Shown here in pieces: positions 11,101-23,542 of a DNA stretch of 64,000 nt. The position numbers were made by a program, and so were the translations under genes. How positions within the stretch are numbered: the first letter of the stretch is position 1; every line of letters starts with the position of its first letter. Location of the stretch: positions 1 through 64,000 of the forward strand of contig OENT01000210.1 in the NCBI GenBank assembly GCA_900239685.1, in the 5' to 3' direction. The stretch comes from Rotaria macrura. Taxonomy: Eukaryota > Rotifera > Eurotatoria > Philodinida > Philodinidae. Under the pieces are notes generated by a model that saw nothing but the letters and a program-made list of their open reading frames with translations, had not been told where the DNA came from and did not search any database.

Positions 11101-11684
11101 AGTTGATGAGTGTGTATATCTAATTCATTCGTTTTGACCCATTATCTGTTTTGTACATATATATATATTGTTTTTCATCTTCTTACTTTTTTTTCACAAA
11201 AAGAATTCGACAGCTGTCAATTTTCTATGATAAATAAGGATGAGAATTTAACCATCACTTTAAATTCAAGTGATCATCATCATCAGGTATAGACAATTTT
11301 TTGAGTGACAGTTTTTTATTGTACAAACGCTGTGGGGTGTTCGAACGACTACTAGTATAGTTCTACTAATTTCAATCTTAAATGCATTAGCACGGACATA
11401 TTGAAACAAAAGGAAGTGTGTGTGTGTGTGTTTATGAGCGCCTGAGTTCGTGCGGCCTTTTGAAGTTGAACAAATAATTGTCCCAGGTATCTCAGCCAAT
11501 CATGATTTAGGAGAAAAAAATATTCATCTTCTTTTGCTTCAATGAAGACATCTAATGCGATTATCACTGCTGTACACATACTACTGATAGATTCATCATC
11601 ATCAACGACAAGCTTCTCTGAACCAGTCACTCATTTATCTCCTGGTTACACTTCGCTCTAAGCAAAGACAAACATTGATTGTAT
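8138..11684. other. 3.5 kb without an assigned gene; simple-repeat-rich
   Basis: No complete gene is seen. The stretch has many microsatellites: AAAG repeats near 9031-9052, GA near 10085-10101, CT near 10272-10283, CA near 10306-10320, TA near 10602-10618 and TG near 11416-11430. A small minus-strand exon candidate lies at 9322-9443. Open frames on both strands at 11.1-11.65 kb (including an ATG frame starting MKTSNAIITAVH near 11540) may belong to a 5' exon of the receptor gene, but no join could be supported. Confidence 0.5.
9322..9443 (-). other. Candidate small terminal exon
   Basis: A minus-strand frame of about 40 codons ends at TAA (9322-9324) and reads SLDNEKDEGENQNNMELRQY then SMPAVWANEMEKCIRR. 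The composition looks like protein rather than AT-rich noise. No upstream exon was found and the family is unknown. Confidence 0.25.
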
Positions 11685-14600
11685 ATGTTGCAGATGAATG
11701 GATGTTATCATTACCTACTGTTACTGAGCTTACTCAGTTCATTAGAGAGAACTATTTCAATCAATTTGCCAAATGTAACTATTCAACATTTGTGTGAACA
11801 TGATTTACTTTATATTAAATGTTCGAATCTAAATGAAACAATTCAAGTCGTACGTTCCATGTATGGACGTACATCACAACGAATTTGTAATTATGATTTA
11901 ACAAGTCAAATTACTTCTAAAACATGTGCAAATATTGAACAGTCAAAATATCAAACTAAACTTCGGTAAGACAAAAAGAACAACAAATTCTTAGTCTTAT
12001 ATACTACGATCGGCAATATCAATCTATAAATTTTCATTTTGATTTCAGATGTCATAAAAAATCAACATGTCAAATTCTTATTGATAATACAATATTCAAT
12101 GATCCATGTGGATCGACAATATCAAAACATTTTGAAATACATTATCGATGTGTAAATTTCGATGAAATTTGTCTTGAACTATTTCATAATTGTTCAATGA
12201 CAAAAGATTTAAAATGTATTGAAAAAATTCACGATGATTATTCATGTCAATGTCCATCAACAATATGTGAATATAATCATAGAAATGAACTGATTGGTTT
12301 TATTGAAAATACATGTTTATCAGAAAACATTCAAGGCATTCATTGGCCTAAAACACTTGTTAATAAAGGTCAACATATGCCTTGTCCTTCGCCATGTAAT
12401 GGTATGATGCATTAATGTATTTATTTTTCTTGCATCATATTGAGAATTCAAATTGATTATAGGTCAAATATTTCGTTTTTGCCATATAACTAATCAATGG
12501 TCAAAACCAAACTATACCAATTGTCAATGTCCTCTGATAAATAGATTCGATCACGTAAATTGATCTACTACTTTCTTTTTTCATTTTGGAAAATTCGATC
12601 TATTTTTGTCTTGTTGTCTATCTCGATTAGTTATCGAATCATCATTTAGCTCATAGCTATGTCTTCCAATGTAATTTTTGGTTAATCAATAGACTTTTGC
12701 CTAAGGATAATCAATGCATTTTTGTATGTAGACTTCCTTATAGTTTCTCTTCATTTGAATAGAATCACACAGATTTTGATTGTTTAGGAGACAGATGAAC
12801 ATGATGATGGTTCAGCAACTTGTCTTTTAAGTGCTTTTGAAAAGATGTCAATCAGTTCATGTCTATCATTTAGTATTGATTTTAAAAATATTGGTTTGTA
12901 CAAAAGCTAAAACAAACATATAAATGATAGAAGATTGATATTCTTTTTATTTTCTATTCAAATAGGTTTTGAAATTTTCCTGCCGAACAATAATCGAAGA
13001 AAATTTCGTTTGCCAAGTATTACTAATGAATTCAAATCACATTTTGGTTCAAATCAAATTATCATTGATAAAATTGATAATGCATATGCAAATTTACCAA
13101 TGATGTTCATTGATACAAAAAGTTTGAGTTTAACAACAAAATCATTGATTCTAGTCGAACAATCGAATAATTTAAGTTCAATACAAACAGCAAATGTAAC
13201 CGTGATATTCAATCATCGAGTTAGTAGAAGATTTGATAGATAGTTTTTCTTTCTTACGATTTGAATAAGAGAAAATAAATTGCTTAATTTCATAAGTCGA
13301 TCAAAAGTTTCGTATAACTAAAGAGTTCAAGATGAACTGGAATAGGGGGACAAAATACGAAAGTTAAGATAAAAGTTGTATCGATTACTCTATCCAGAAC
13401 TGAATAACTATCATCAACAGCTATGTGTAATGAACATGGGCAAGTCACCCATAACACTTAATTTAGGAACAAGAACTCGGGCACGAATCGATTAACCTTT
13501 TGGTAAGAGTAAGAGACTACTAAAGATGGATAGCTAGAAGATCAAGGTGGACATGGTCAAAAAAATATGTTACGTATATATATATATTCGAAGTCATTAT
13601 GAGATATGAACAAGTGAGTTTCATTATGAATTATAAAAGTACGATTCAGATATGGTTTTTTGAACATTTCCGATCTAAAGGCCTCTACTGAAAATAATCA
13701 CACGACAGCATGATGATGTTCATTTGCTTCTTTGCCCAATATGTATGTGTATGAGTTTGAGTCATGTTCAGATCTACACCTTAATTTCAGTCAGCATTTA
13801 TGGTTAGGAAATATATTCGTAACATTATCTTTTCGTTTCTTATTTCTAGTCGTCTGAACGACGTTATCAATGTCGTGCATATCGTCCAACGAATTCATCC
13901 TTTCAAATCAAGTAAATATTCATAGTTTCATTATTCAAATTTTTGGCTTTTATTCTTATTCATTAATCTAGTTCATCAGATATATTTTTTACATGTCAAC
14001 TATTATGTTCAAATGATAGTCATATTATATGTCAGTGTCCATTTTATAGTCCTTTTATGCATTATGTATTACAAATTGATGTAAGATTCGTTTTTTACTA
14101 ATTGAATTCATGTTTGATTTTTTCTTCTTCGTTTTGTAGACATCTATATCGGAAAATGATTTTGAATTATTAATGATTGATAATGATTTTGAACATAAAT
14201 GTTCGATCGATTCATCGAATACATCAATAGAACAATCTCTAAATAAAATTGATAAATATTTAAAAACTTTTTCAACCTTTCATGAAAAGAAAATCTTAGC
14301 TAAAGTTTGTATAGATAAAAGGAACTGTAGAAAGAAAACTTTTGGAAATTTTGTTCTTCATAGAAACTTATATCATTAATCGATATGTTGATTGATAATG
14401 AACATCAATGGTTTCAGAAGGATTTTCATTCGAAATGGAATATAATAATTCGATTTATTCAACAATTAGAATACATTGGTTTACAACTAATTGATCTAAC
14501 GAATCTGTTCATTTCAATGAATAAAAATATTGGTAAAGAAAATTGGGTTTGATTTATATCGAATAAAAAAATTTTCAATCATTTTATTTTCTAGAATTCT

Positions 14601-17600
14601 TTCTTAATTCTCAAACTTTGGAAGCAAAAGATCGATCAATAAAAATTCTACTTCATAATAAAACAAATTCAACATTTTTTATTCTTTCAAAATTAGATAA
14701 ATATTTAAATATCTATCAATCATCAAAAAAATTAAATAGTCCTATTGTTCATTTAAATACAAAACAAAAACTTGTAGAAAATATTCAAATTATATTTCGA
14801 CATTTAGTAACGAACAAAAACTAAGAATCAAAATTTCATCTGTCGATTTCTTTTTTTGAAATAGATTCTATTGAATGATTCTAATCCGAAATCAACTTGT
14901 GTTCATTTGAAAAATCAACAAAAGTAAGTGAATAAGATATTTGTATTTTGTTTTCTTTCGCTCGATTTGTTGTGACATTTTTCAAACGAATTTTCTAAAA
15001 ATTCGCTACCCTCTCCCAAATTTTTACTTAAATCTTACTGTGAAGTTTCGTCTTTTCGAGTTTTTATTCGACCGTGACATCGAGAGCATTGATTTCATTC
15101 ATTGGCAAAACTATAGATAAGTTATTACTCTCATCGGTATCAAGAATGGCAAGTGTTAAAGTTTGAGTCCTCGAGTATCAATCACTGAGCTCTGACACCT
15201 AACGTAACAACGGTCTATATTAGGTTAGGTGAAATGATGATTGTTCGTTAGAAAAATCATTGAGTAACAAAATATATTGACCATGAATAAAGTAAATTAA
15301 TGTTTTACATGCACGGTAAATGTTCTTTTTTTGATAGATTTTCAATCGAAGAAAGAAATATTTCTGTTAATAGAAATGATATTCAGTGGACTACAGATGG
15401 ATGTTATTTATTATCATCGAATATAACACATTCAGTATGTTCATGTAATCAGTTATCAACATATGCTATTCTAATGGATGTTCAACAGATATTGAACAAG
15501 GTTTATATGATTTCAAATTCGAAGGATTTTTATATTCAAGACCTTTTTATATTTTAGTCAATGTCAAATAATATACATATGGAGCGATTATCGTCAATAT
15601 CGAAAATTGGCTGTTTAACATCAATCGTATGTTTATTATTAACGATAATTATACTAACGATGAGGTAATGATACTAATTAATTTCTATCTATATGATTTA
15701 TTCAAGTGTATGACCTTGCTTTCAGCAAAGGACTTGTACCTAGATATCAAACAGTATATTCGAGTCATAATAGTTGACAGATATAGAAAATCGATAACTA
15801 GTAATATTGGAAGACCTCGAGCTAATTACTGCAAGACAGTTTGCTGCTTCGAAGTTTTCATTTGTAGAGCAACGACGTTGTGATACTTAGTCTTAGAGAA
15901 ACAATCAATTTTTAATTTCAATTTGAAAGGTTACAACGAGAGAGACCTTACGATGATTGATAACATTTCGTGAAAAGAATCATTGAATTGATTTTAGATA
16001 TATCATAGCGATAAAATGTATTGACAGGAGGTGGACGAAGATTCGAATGCTATTATCTGATTGTTGAAAGCTCATCATGATTTACACGATAGAAGTAGTC
16101 TCGACTAAAAAGCAATTAAGCAGTTACATAACTTCCCCTTGAAAGTCAAAGATCAAAATGTCAGCTCTGCATTAGTTATTCTTAAATCATGTCTTAACGC
16201 CATTAATTTTTATTATACAATGTTTATATTCTTTCTTAATTCGTACAAAGTTCTCATTGAGCACAGGCCAATTGTTTGAACTTTCATGTTTAAGATATCG
16301 AAATTTTACTATATGTTTTACTTACGAGAGAATTTTTGAAGGAGACCACGAAACAAAGGCAGTGGTCAAAATTCAAATTTTGGATTTTTAATGCGCGCTC
16401 GAAAGGTCATAGTTTGAAACCACAGACCACAAATTTTCAGATCATTTGAATGTTCTACACCAAAGTTAGATTACACTAACTATAGTATGCCGTACGTGCA
16501 TCATCACAAAAAGTAGCTACAAATCAGTGTATAAATGTCTTTTGAGTTTATCTTGAACCTGCGGAGAGAAATCTTTTTCGTATCATATACCAAAAGATAC
16601 AGCATAAAATGATGAAAAAAATGAGCTATTCGAAATATCATATATGATTTGTTTATCAAGGTCGGATACAAGAACGAAAACGAAAATGTCTTATTTTATG
16701 ATACTAAAATGACTGATTTTCGTTCGTATATTAGCGACCATAGTTGAAAACCAAATGGGCCAAAGCTGTAAGTTGTATATGTTATCTATCTTTTTATTCT
16801 CTGCACACTGTTACCAAAATATTGGAAAAAAGTAGATCTTCGAGGCAAAACAAAGCTCTTTTCTATGACAATTTTTGATAATTTTTGAAATAAAAAGAGA
16901 CAAAATGTTTTGGTACTTTTCACGAACAAGGTGCGATTCCATGTGAAAATGATTGCGACATTCTGAATCAGCTTTAAAAGCTGCATTAATTTTTAAAAAA
17001 TGTCGGGAATTTTTTTTCCTAACTAAAGTAACCAGTGTTTTCCCACCAATGTATTTGATTAAAGTCTTGCATTGTGGCCCACTGCAGACAAATATTTCAT
17101 GAAAAAATTTTCTTTGCAATCTATTAAATTCAATGCAGTTTTTAACGCTAATTCCTAATGTCGCAATTATTTTGACACGGAATCGTATCTTGTTCGTGAA
17201 AAGTACCAAACCCTTTTTGTTTTTCTATTTGAAAAATTATCAAAAATTGTCATAAAAAAGAGCTTTGTATCGCCTTGAAGATGTACTTTTTTCCAATATT
17301 TTGGTAACATTTTCAAGAGAATGAAAAGCTACATAACATATGTAACTTACATTTTGGTTCCGTTTGGTTTTCAACAATAGCAGCAGAGATTCAGCAAATT
17401 ATTGGCTATTCTTAACTGAGAAATGATGTCATTCTTCACTGATGTTTGACCGTGTAACCCAAGTAAATAGATTGTTTTTCGTATTCTAGATAACTCCTGT
17501 TAATCAGCTTTTCGAGCTCTATCGTCTAGTATATTAAATGTAAAAAATCTGTGATTTTTTTAAGTATAATCCTATTAGACAGTAATGCTTCAATTTATGA

Positions 17601-20600
17601 TTTTTTTTCGACGATAGATCGATTCAGGCTAACTTTACTATCGAACATTTAAATGAACTGAAAATTTAGATTTTGTTGTTTCAGACGATGCTGTTTTGAA
17701 CGTGCATAGAAAATCCAAAATTAAAATTTTGATCAGTGCTTCGTACACTGTAGTAATCTTTGGTACTCTCTCGAACCCTCAGTTAATTTTACAATCTATG
17801 ATATAAACTCGATTATGTTCTCTGAACAATTTATTTTTCAGACTTCGCATGAATATAGATGATGATCTATTGATTGTTCGTGATATTCTTCATATAAATC
17901 TATCCATATGTTTATTAATTGCTCAATTGTTATATTTCTTTGGTATTAATCAAATTCAAGATGAAGTAAAATCACGAATATTTCCATAGAATATTTTATA
18001 CATCGATCTCTTTCAAAATTTAGTTTGCTTGTCGAGCAATAGCAATATTACTTCATTATTTTTTTCTTGCAACATTTTCATGGATGTTTGTTGATGGCCT
18101 TGAATTAATTATAGCATTAAAACATGCATTAAAAGTTGATCGGATTCGAATATTAGCTTATTCATTATATGCATACGGATTTCCATTATTGATTGTTATT
18201 CTTTCTATTATACTTTCACAACATGAACATCATTCTTCCAAATAGTACGTATTACTCTATAAGTATTTAAATATAATCTCGAATTAATGTAATAGAAATT
18301 TGCTTGTATGACATAATGCATTATTCTTAGTTGATAGTGCCGAAAGAACGTTAGTCTCTGTCGTGTCAATTCAGATCAACATAAACGATCGTACTACTGT
18401 TCTTCTCTGTTATAGTGATGACATAGACATATCCTTGATATTGTCAAATGTTGTTTGGTTCTTTGAATGAATCAAAAAATAATTTAACAACACATTGATT
18501 ATGAAGCTGAACACACTTGTAATTTTTTTAAACATAGTTTATAGAATGATTTTGTCATTTAAATTTTCTTGCAAAATCTAGTGTGATCCATAAATTTGAT
18601 ATTTTCTTACATGTTGTTCAGTATATGAACATAAAAAACATCCTGTTTTTTGTTTTCTTCCAACTCATAAACTCTTTAAAAATACTAAGTTCATGAGAAA
18701 TTTATGTCACACAAATTAAGCAATGAAGTTATTTAAATAACTACAAAGCTGATTCTACTTTAAAAAAAATACAAATTTTGTCACATCCCTTCATGTTAGT
18801 CTGCTCGTTTAATTTTAATAATAATTCTATAATTTAACATGAACTTCATATGATGATGTTGAAGTTGTGCGATTAAATGAACACAAAATGAGATCTTGAA
18901 ACGGTAAAAAAAGCTATTCATTTTTTCTAGAGAACAATTTTTTTTCTCAAGTAAACGATCCAGAATTTTCTATTTTACAAGGGTCAGTGCAACATATCAA
19001 ATTTAATAAGAGTTTGACATAAAATTTGAACTGTTCGTATGAAACTTGAATATACAAATAGGAATGCTATTCCTTGACTGTTCTACACGTAAACCATCTC
19101 ATCTAGATCTATAGTAGTAATTAAACTATTTTCATATCGATTCAGAGAAACAGACTACTTCAAAAGAACGTCAGCTCTATTTAATCATGTGCTTTTTGTT
19201 TGTTGAATAAATTGTGTCGGCATGAAACATCTTTTCATAATTAAAACTTCAGTTTTAGGAGACACAAATTTCGAGTCTCGTCGATCTCAGATTTTCATTT
19301 ATAATTGGAGATAGAAAATTATGATCCGATTAATATGTTCTTATTTAGAAATACTTTCACTTGAGAGTATTTGCTTCTATTATGGCATGAAAAATGATTG
19401 AAGAAAACGTATCGAATTTCGTAAAGAAAGATTATGACCTTAAGTAAGATCATGAGTGAAATACAGATTAGTATGATTTTATATTCCATTCATCACAGTT
19501 AACTATTAGGTAGAATTTTATCGTGACTGTTATTGAAAAATGAATATATTTTCTACTAGGAAAATCAAAAAGTAAAAGTATCATTCATGATAGAATGGGC
19601 TGTGACATCTCTCAAAGAATCTTATCAATTATAGACATATTAATATTAGTGTAGAAAAGATCGGCATGAAACGACTTCTCATTTGAAACCGAGAGACATC
19701 ATATAAGGAACTTCATCTGATTAACTTTGTCCTTTATTATTGGATTGCGCAAATAATTATAGAGGGAAAAAGAATTTTGCTTTTCTTGTTAATCTGCCAA
19801 TCTTTATAATTAATATTCAAATACCATTCACTTATTCTTATAAATCATTCTTATTTTGTTAAAGTGTGATTTACTGTCATCGACTTATTCATGAATCAAG
19901 TATTCTTCTTCTTTACTGCTTGGTTCTAAGTAAAACAGGAAATTTCACCGAAACCTATTCCAACAATTATGACAGTTTGAAAATTCTGTTCAGGTAGAGA
20001 TTAAAAAACAATCTTAGTAGCCATACACAATGACTTTTGCAAGAGTTATTTGTATTTTTGTCCAACAATATATCGATACATACGAATGAAAAGACATGAT
20101 GTATAATTAATCGTAACACAATCTCAAACAGAAACGTTGAACTGTAAAAATGACTCTTTTGTACAATCTTAATTCCTAGTAAGATTGCTCAATCATTCGT
20201 CATCATTCATGGATGTACTTCTCTTCAATGAATAATAACAGATCATTATCTACACTGAATTTCATTCAGGAATTCTAGATGTTGGTATCATTAAAAACTA
20301 CGATAAGAAAGAGAAACCGGAAAATAATTTCCGTTTGTTTCGCATGAAAACGATATTGCTGAGCGGAAATTTTGTGAGTCAAAAAATAACGAGATATACC
20401 TTCTCTGGTACAATGCTATTAATGAAAGGTTAGACCTTGTTGCATCTGCTATCATATGTAGTTTAACACAACTGTTTTAATCCAAACAAAATTCTTAATA
20501 TAACCGTGAGAAATTCCTTTATGCGTCTAATTATGTCTTTTTTTAAGACTTGGAAACATTTTTTTTCTTTGATCTTGACTGGAAATTAACTATTGAGGCA

Positions 20601-21642
20601 ATAACTTTATTTTTCGGAAATACTTATATGCATCCATTGTATGAATTACAAGAAGTTACTTGAGAAGAAAAAGGCAATTGAAAACAGGAAAAGTTACGAT
20701 AAGACACTCGACAATTCAATGTAAAAAACAACCCGGATATCAGGAAAACAATTTTCGCTCCGAATATGTTTAGCACTGACGAATGCTTAGATCAGGAGCA
20801 TTTATACTATTCGTATCGATAAATTTATATTCTCATAAAAATTTATGTCTACATTATAGTTGTTGGTTTTCTTATAACAATGGATTTATATGGGCATTTG
20901 CAATACCATTCATTCTTTTGATTTTTGTAAGTTTTCGAAATTATTTTACCATTATCCTTCTCCATCATTCTACTTTGATTGTCAAGGCTAACGTTTGTTT
21001 TTTTATTGTATCAATATATTCAATATGTCAACATAGTAAAACTTCGAATTCTTCGCAAGAAATTAGGTAGACACAAATTCATGAAAGATTCGATGCTCAG
21101 TTTATGTATTTTCTTGTTTTTTTTTCTACAGATTATCTTTACGTGATATAACCACATTATCAATATTATTTGGTTTAACATGGATCATAGGTTTATTTCA
21201 TCTCTATGAACAAAATTCAATCATTTTTTCATACATGTTTACAATTTTAAATTCGTTTCAAGGCTTATTAATATTTATTTTTATTTGTTTATTGAAAAAA
21301 CATATTCAAAAATATTATGTTCATCAAATTTTGAATTTATATAAAAAAACAAATATAGAAGAAAAAACAAATCAACATTATAATGCAAGTAGTAGTGGTT
21401 ATAGTTCAGCGCATTCGTCTGACTTAAATAAACAAATTCTATCATTAGATCATCAATCATCATTTCCTAGAAATGTAGAATATTTATCAAGTATGCCTAA
21501 TGGATTATTGAGTACATTTCGATATCCAACATCGAACATAACCTTACCGATAACATTCGAACAAAACGAACAATTACTCAAACGATATAAAATTGATCTA
21601 CATCATCAACATGATGATCATCAGTATTATGAAATAGGCTAA
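11685..21642 (+). CDS. Latrophilin-like adhesion GPCR, 18 exons, ~1026 aa
   Basis: Exons: 11685-11965, 12049-12401, 12463-12554, 12788-12893, 12966-13219, 13850-13911, 13972-14080, 14140-14304, 14418-14532, 14595-14806, 14865-14923, 15338-15500, 15558-15664, 17842-17965, 18024-18244, 20860-20926, 20987-21066, 21132-21642. All junctions are GT..AG, in phase, totalling 3081 nt. Domains in order: signal peptide; SUEL/galactose-binding lectin (about 35-128; YGR then C, FNDPC); hormone-receptor domain (about 185-242; [19 protein letters not shown]); GAIN-like region; GPS (about 595-650; IQWTTDGC, then [12 protein letters not shown]); seven TM segments (TM5 [16 protein letters not shown]6 [14 protein letters not shown]7 [13 protein letters not shown]); cytoplasmic tail of about 120 residues. 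This order is that of invertebrate latrophilins (ADGRL, without olfactomedin): a surface receptor for adhesion and signalling. ATG 11694 is an alternative start. AATAAA repeats follow near 21706. The weakest junctions are the donors GTTTGT (14305) and GTAACG (14807). Confidence 0.9.
16322..17778. repeat. 1.4-kb inverted repeat (foldback element) in a receptor intron
   Basis: The left half (about 16322-16970) and the reverse complement of the right half (about 17150-17778) match with moderate divergence. The best-kept arms are 16743-16965 and 17153-17375, sharing GTTGAAAACCAAA, GTTACCAAAATATTGGAAAA, CAATTTTTGATAATTTTT and TTTTGGTACTTTTCACGAAC. Outer parts also pair, for example TTTTGGATTTTTAATGCGCG on the left with the complement of 17706-17725. 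About 180 bp lie between the arms. Frames on the minus strand here (16786-17209) are products of the repeat. It is wholly inside the intron 15665-17841. It has no transposase; the superfamily is unknown. Confidence 0.8.
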
Positions 21643-21872
21643 ATGATTTTTGTCTTGTTCGTTTCTTTTGTCTTTTCTACACGTCCGGTGTTTTTACTTG
21701 TAAATAAATAAATAAATGAGAAACAAAAAACCAAATTGAGAAATAGTTTATTTCGTTTTATTTCAACTTGCTGAACTGAGAAAAAAAATACAAGAGTTCT
21801 AGATTTGTTACGTCTTTTTTTTTGTTTGATTCAGTCAATACCTTTGTTTAGTTTCTTTTACAGATTCCAACG

Positions 21873-23060
21873 TTATAATGCTTCGAAATGTGTACGTTTG
21901 CGTGTATATGTTACATCAGATGAATTCAGATTACTTTTTCGATTAAGTTCAAGATTGAATGCAAGCAATGGATCATGACGTTGTTTATCACAGCGATGTA
22001 TGCACTTAAAATATGAACAAATACGTTCTCGAAATCCATTTAATGAAAGTGCATATATTAACGGATTGATACATGCAGCTACTTTAGTAAACATGCCAAG
22101 TATTGATGTTGTATAAGCATTTAATAGATGATCGAAGCCGAACACAGATAGCAAGGCCATCAACGCATAAGGACCCCATGCTGAACAAAATACAACACAT
22201 ATAAGGACTGCTGTACGTGTAGCACGGATTTCTGTACGACGAATATTTCGCATCATACTAACATCACCATTTAAAGAAACAGGTGTCACCGTTCCTTGAC
22301 GTTCACGATTTTCAATCGTTAAATTTGTATGATTAAAATAATCACTTAAACCTTGTTGGTTGGAATATTGATCATCCTTATTTGGTGAAATAAACTGACG
22401 ACCACGTTGAGATAATTTATTTAGAATAAGAACATATGCAAATAGAATAACTGAAAATGGAATAACAAAACCACCGGTTATTAATACTACGATAAATGAA
22501 CGATCCATAAGATCTTCCGAGACATAATCGAATGTGCATGATGTGCCAAAACCTTCATAATATAAAACGATTCCAACCGAATAAAGGTGGTATGATCCAT
22601 ATTGTACCATACAACCATGCACACAAAAGATAACCTGTGATTGAACAATATTTTATTTATTTTAGCGAACGAAGATAGTTTTATAAATTAACTCACTCAT
22701 AGTAGATTGACTACTGAGCTTCAACGAACTAAATGGATCATTAACAGCAACTAAACGTGTTAAAGCAATAGCTGCCATTGTTCCAATCGATGTAAGACCG
22801 AATATACCACCACAAACCGAATAAAAATTACAACCTGTATCGAACAAATTTTTAAAAAAATACAACATCAATCAATAAAATTGATTCTATCAAATAAATA
22901 AACATAGAAAGTAAACGAAATATTTCTCATTGATTGAAGATTTTTTTTTCTATGATTATCTCTTCATGATATATAATATTAAACTATCTACGTAAAATTA
23001 ACAAGAAATGTAATGTTTAGAAATATCATTTTGTCTCTTCTAGCAAGTTTTAATATCAAT

Positions 23061-23091
<31 letters not shown>

Positions 23092-23542
23092 GCTCATTTC
23101 TATTAACAACGAGCAAATTCAATTATCATTCTACGTGATGTTCATGCATATACAAGAATGAGATGATGCCTAGCAAAAGTCAAATCGTAAATAGATGACT
23201 TACCGATTTGTCCGAATACCCACTGCTTTTTAAATGATGATATAATATGGAGTGAATTATTTGTTAAAAGTAAACCTAAATCTGTGATCGCAAGATTGAT
23301 AAGAAAATAATTTCTTGGTTTTTGTAGAACATTATTTCTATAGATACAGACCAAAACATTACACCTAAATATATGTGTATTCACTTTCTTTTGTATTTTT
23401 ACCTGACGAATACAAATATAACTAAACCATTGGACACTACGCCAAATATTAAGCATAAAAGCGAAAATATACCGGAGCCATAGTGCCATACTGTTGGTAT
23501 ATGTGCTGAATCATTTGAATACCAGAAACGCTCGACTTTCAT
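21873..23542 (-). CDS. Opsin (rhodopsin-class GPCR), ~390 aa, with a one-base frame break
   Basis: Exons on the minus strand: 23403-23542 (ATG at 23542), 23204-23337, 22697-22834, 21873-22634; all sites are GT..AG and in phase. TM1 GVVSNGLVIFVF; TM2 NLAITDLGLLL; TM3 CNFYSVCGGIFGLTS; TM4 to ECL2 PPLFGW, then EGFGTSCTFDYVSED; TM6 FCSAWGPYALMAL; TM7 FTKVAACINPLIYA. The Lys six residues before NP is the retinal-linkage lysine (Lys296 of bovine rhodopsin), and the Glu six before the ECL2 Cys matches Glu181, so this is an opsin and not another class A receptor. The DRY motif is replaced by TRL. Between GGT TGG and GAA GGT (about 22552-22580) there are 16 bases where opsins have 15, so the frame shifts by one in the last exon. 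This is either a sequencing slip next to TTTT or a real mutation. The gene is convergent with the receptor, ending 230 bp away. Confidence 0.85.
23064..23091. repeat. (AT)n microsatellite in an opsin intron
   Basis: About 14 uninterrupted AT units lie between opsin exons 2 and 3. Confidence 0.9.

Noticed and set aside
11352-11630. Minus-strand frame of 92 codons next to the receptor start
   Set aside because: It contains a TG repeat (HTHTHT), has no splice context, and an alternative plus-strand reading is equally open. Not called.
16786-17209. Minus-strand frames of 66 and 132 codons
   Set aside because: They lie in the inverted repeat within an intron and mirror each other. No motif.
23142-23489. 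Minus-strand frame starting MALWLRYIFAFML as the opsin N-terminus
   Set aside because: The overlapping frame from ATG 23542 gives a true TM1 with GVVSNGLV and joins the next exon in phase.
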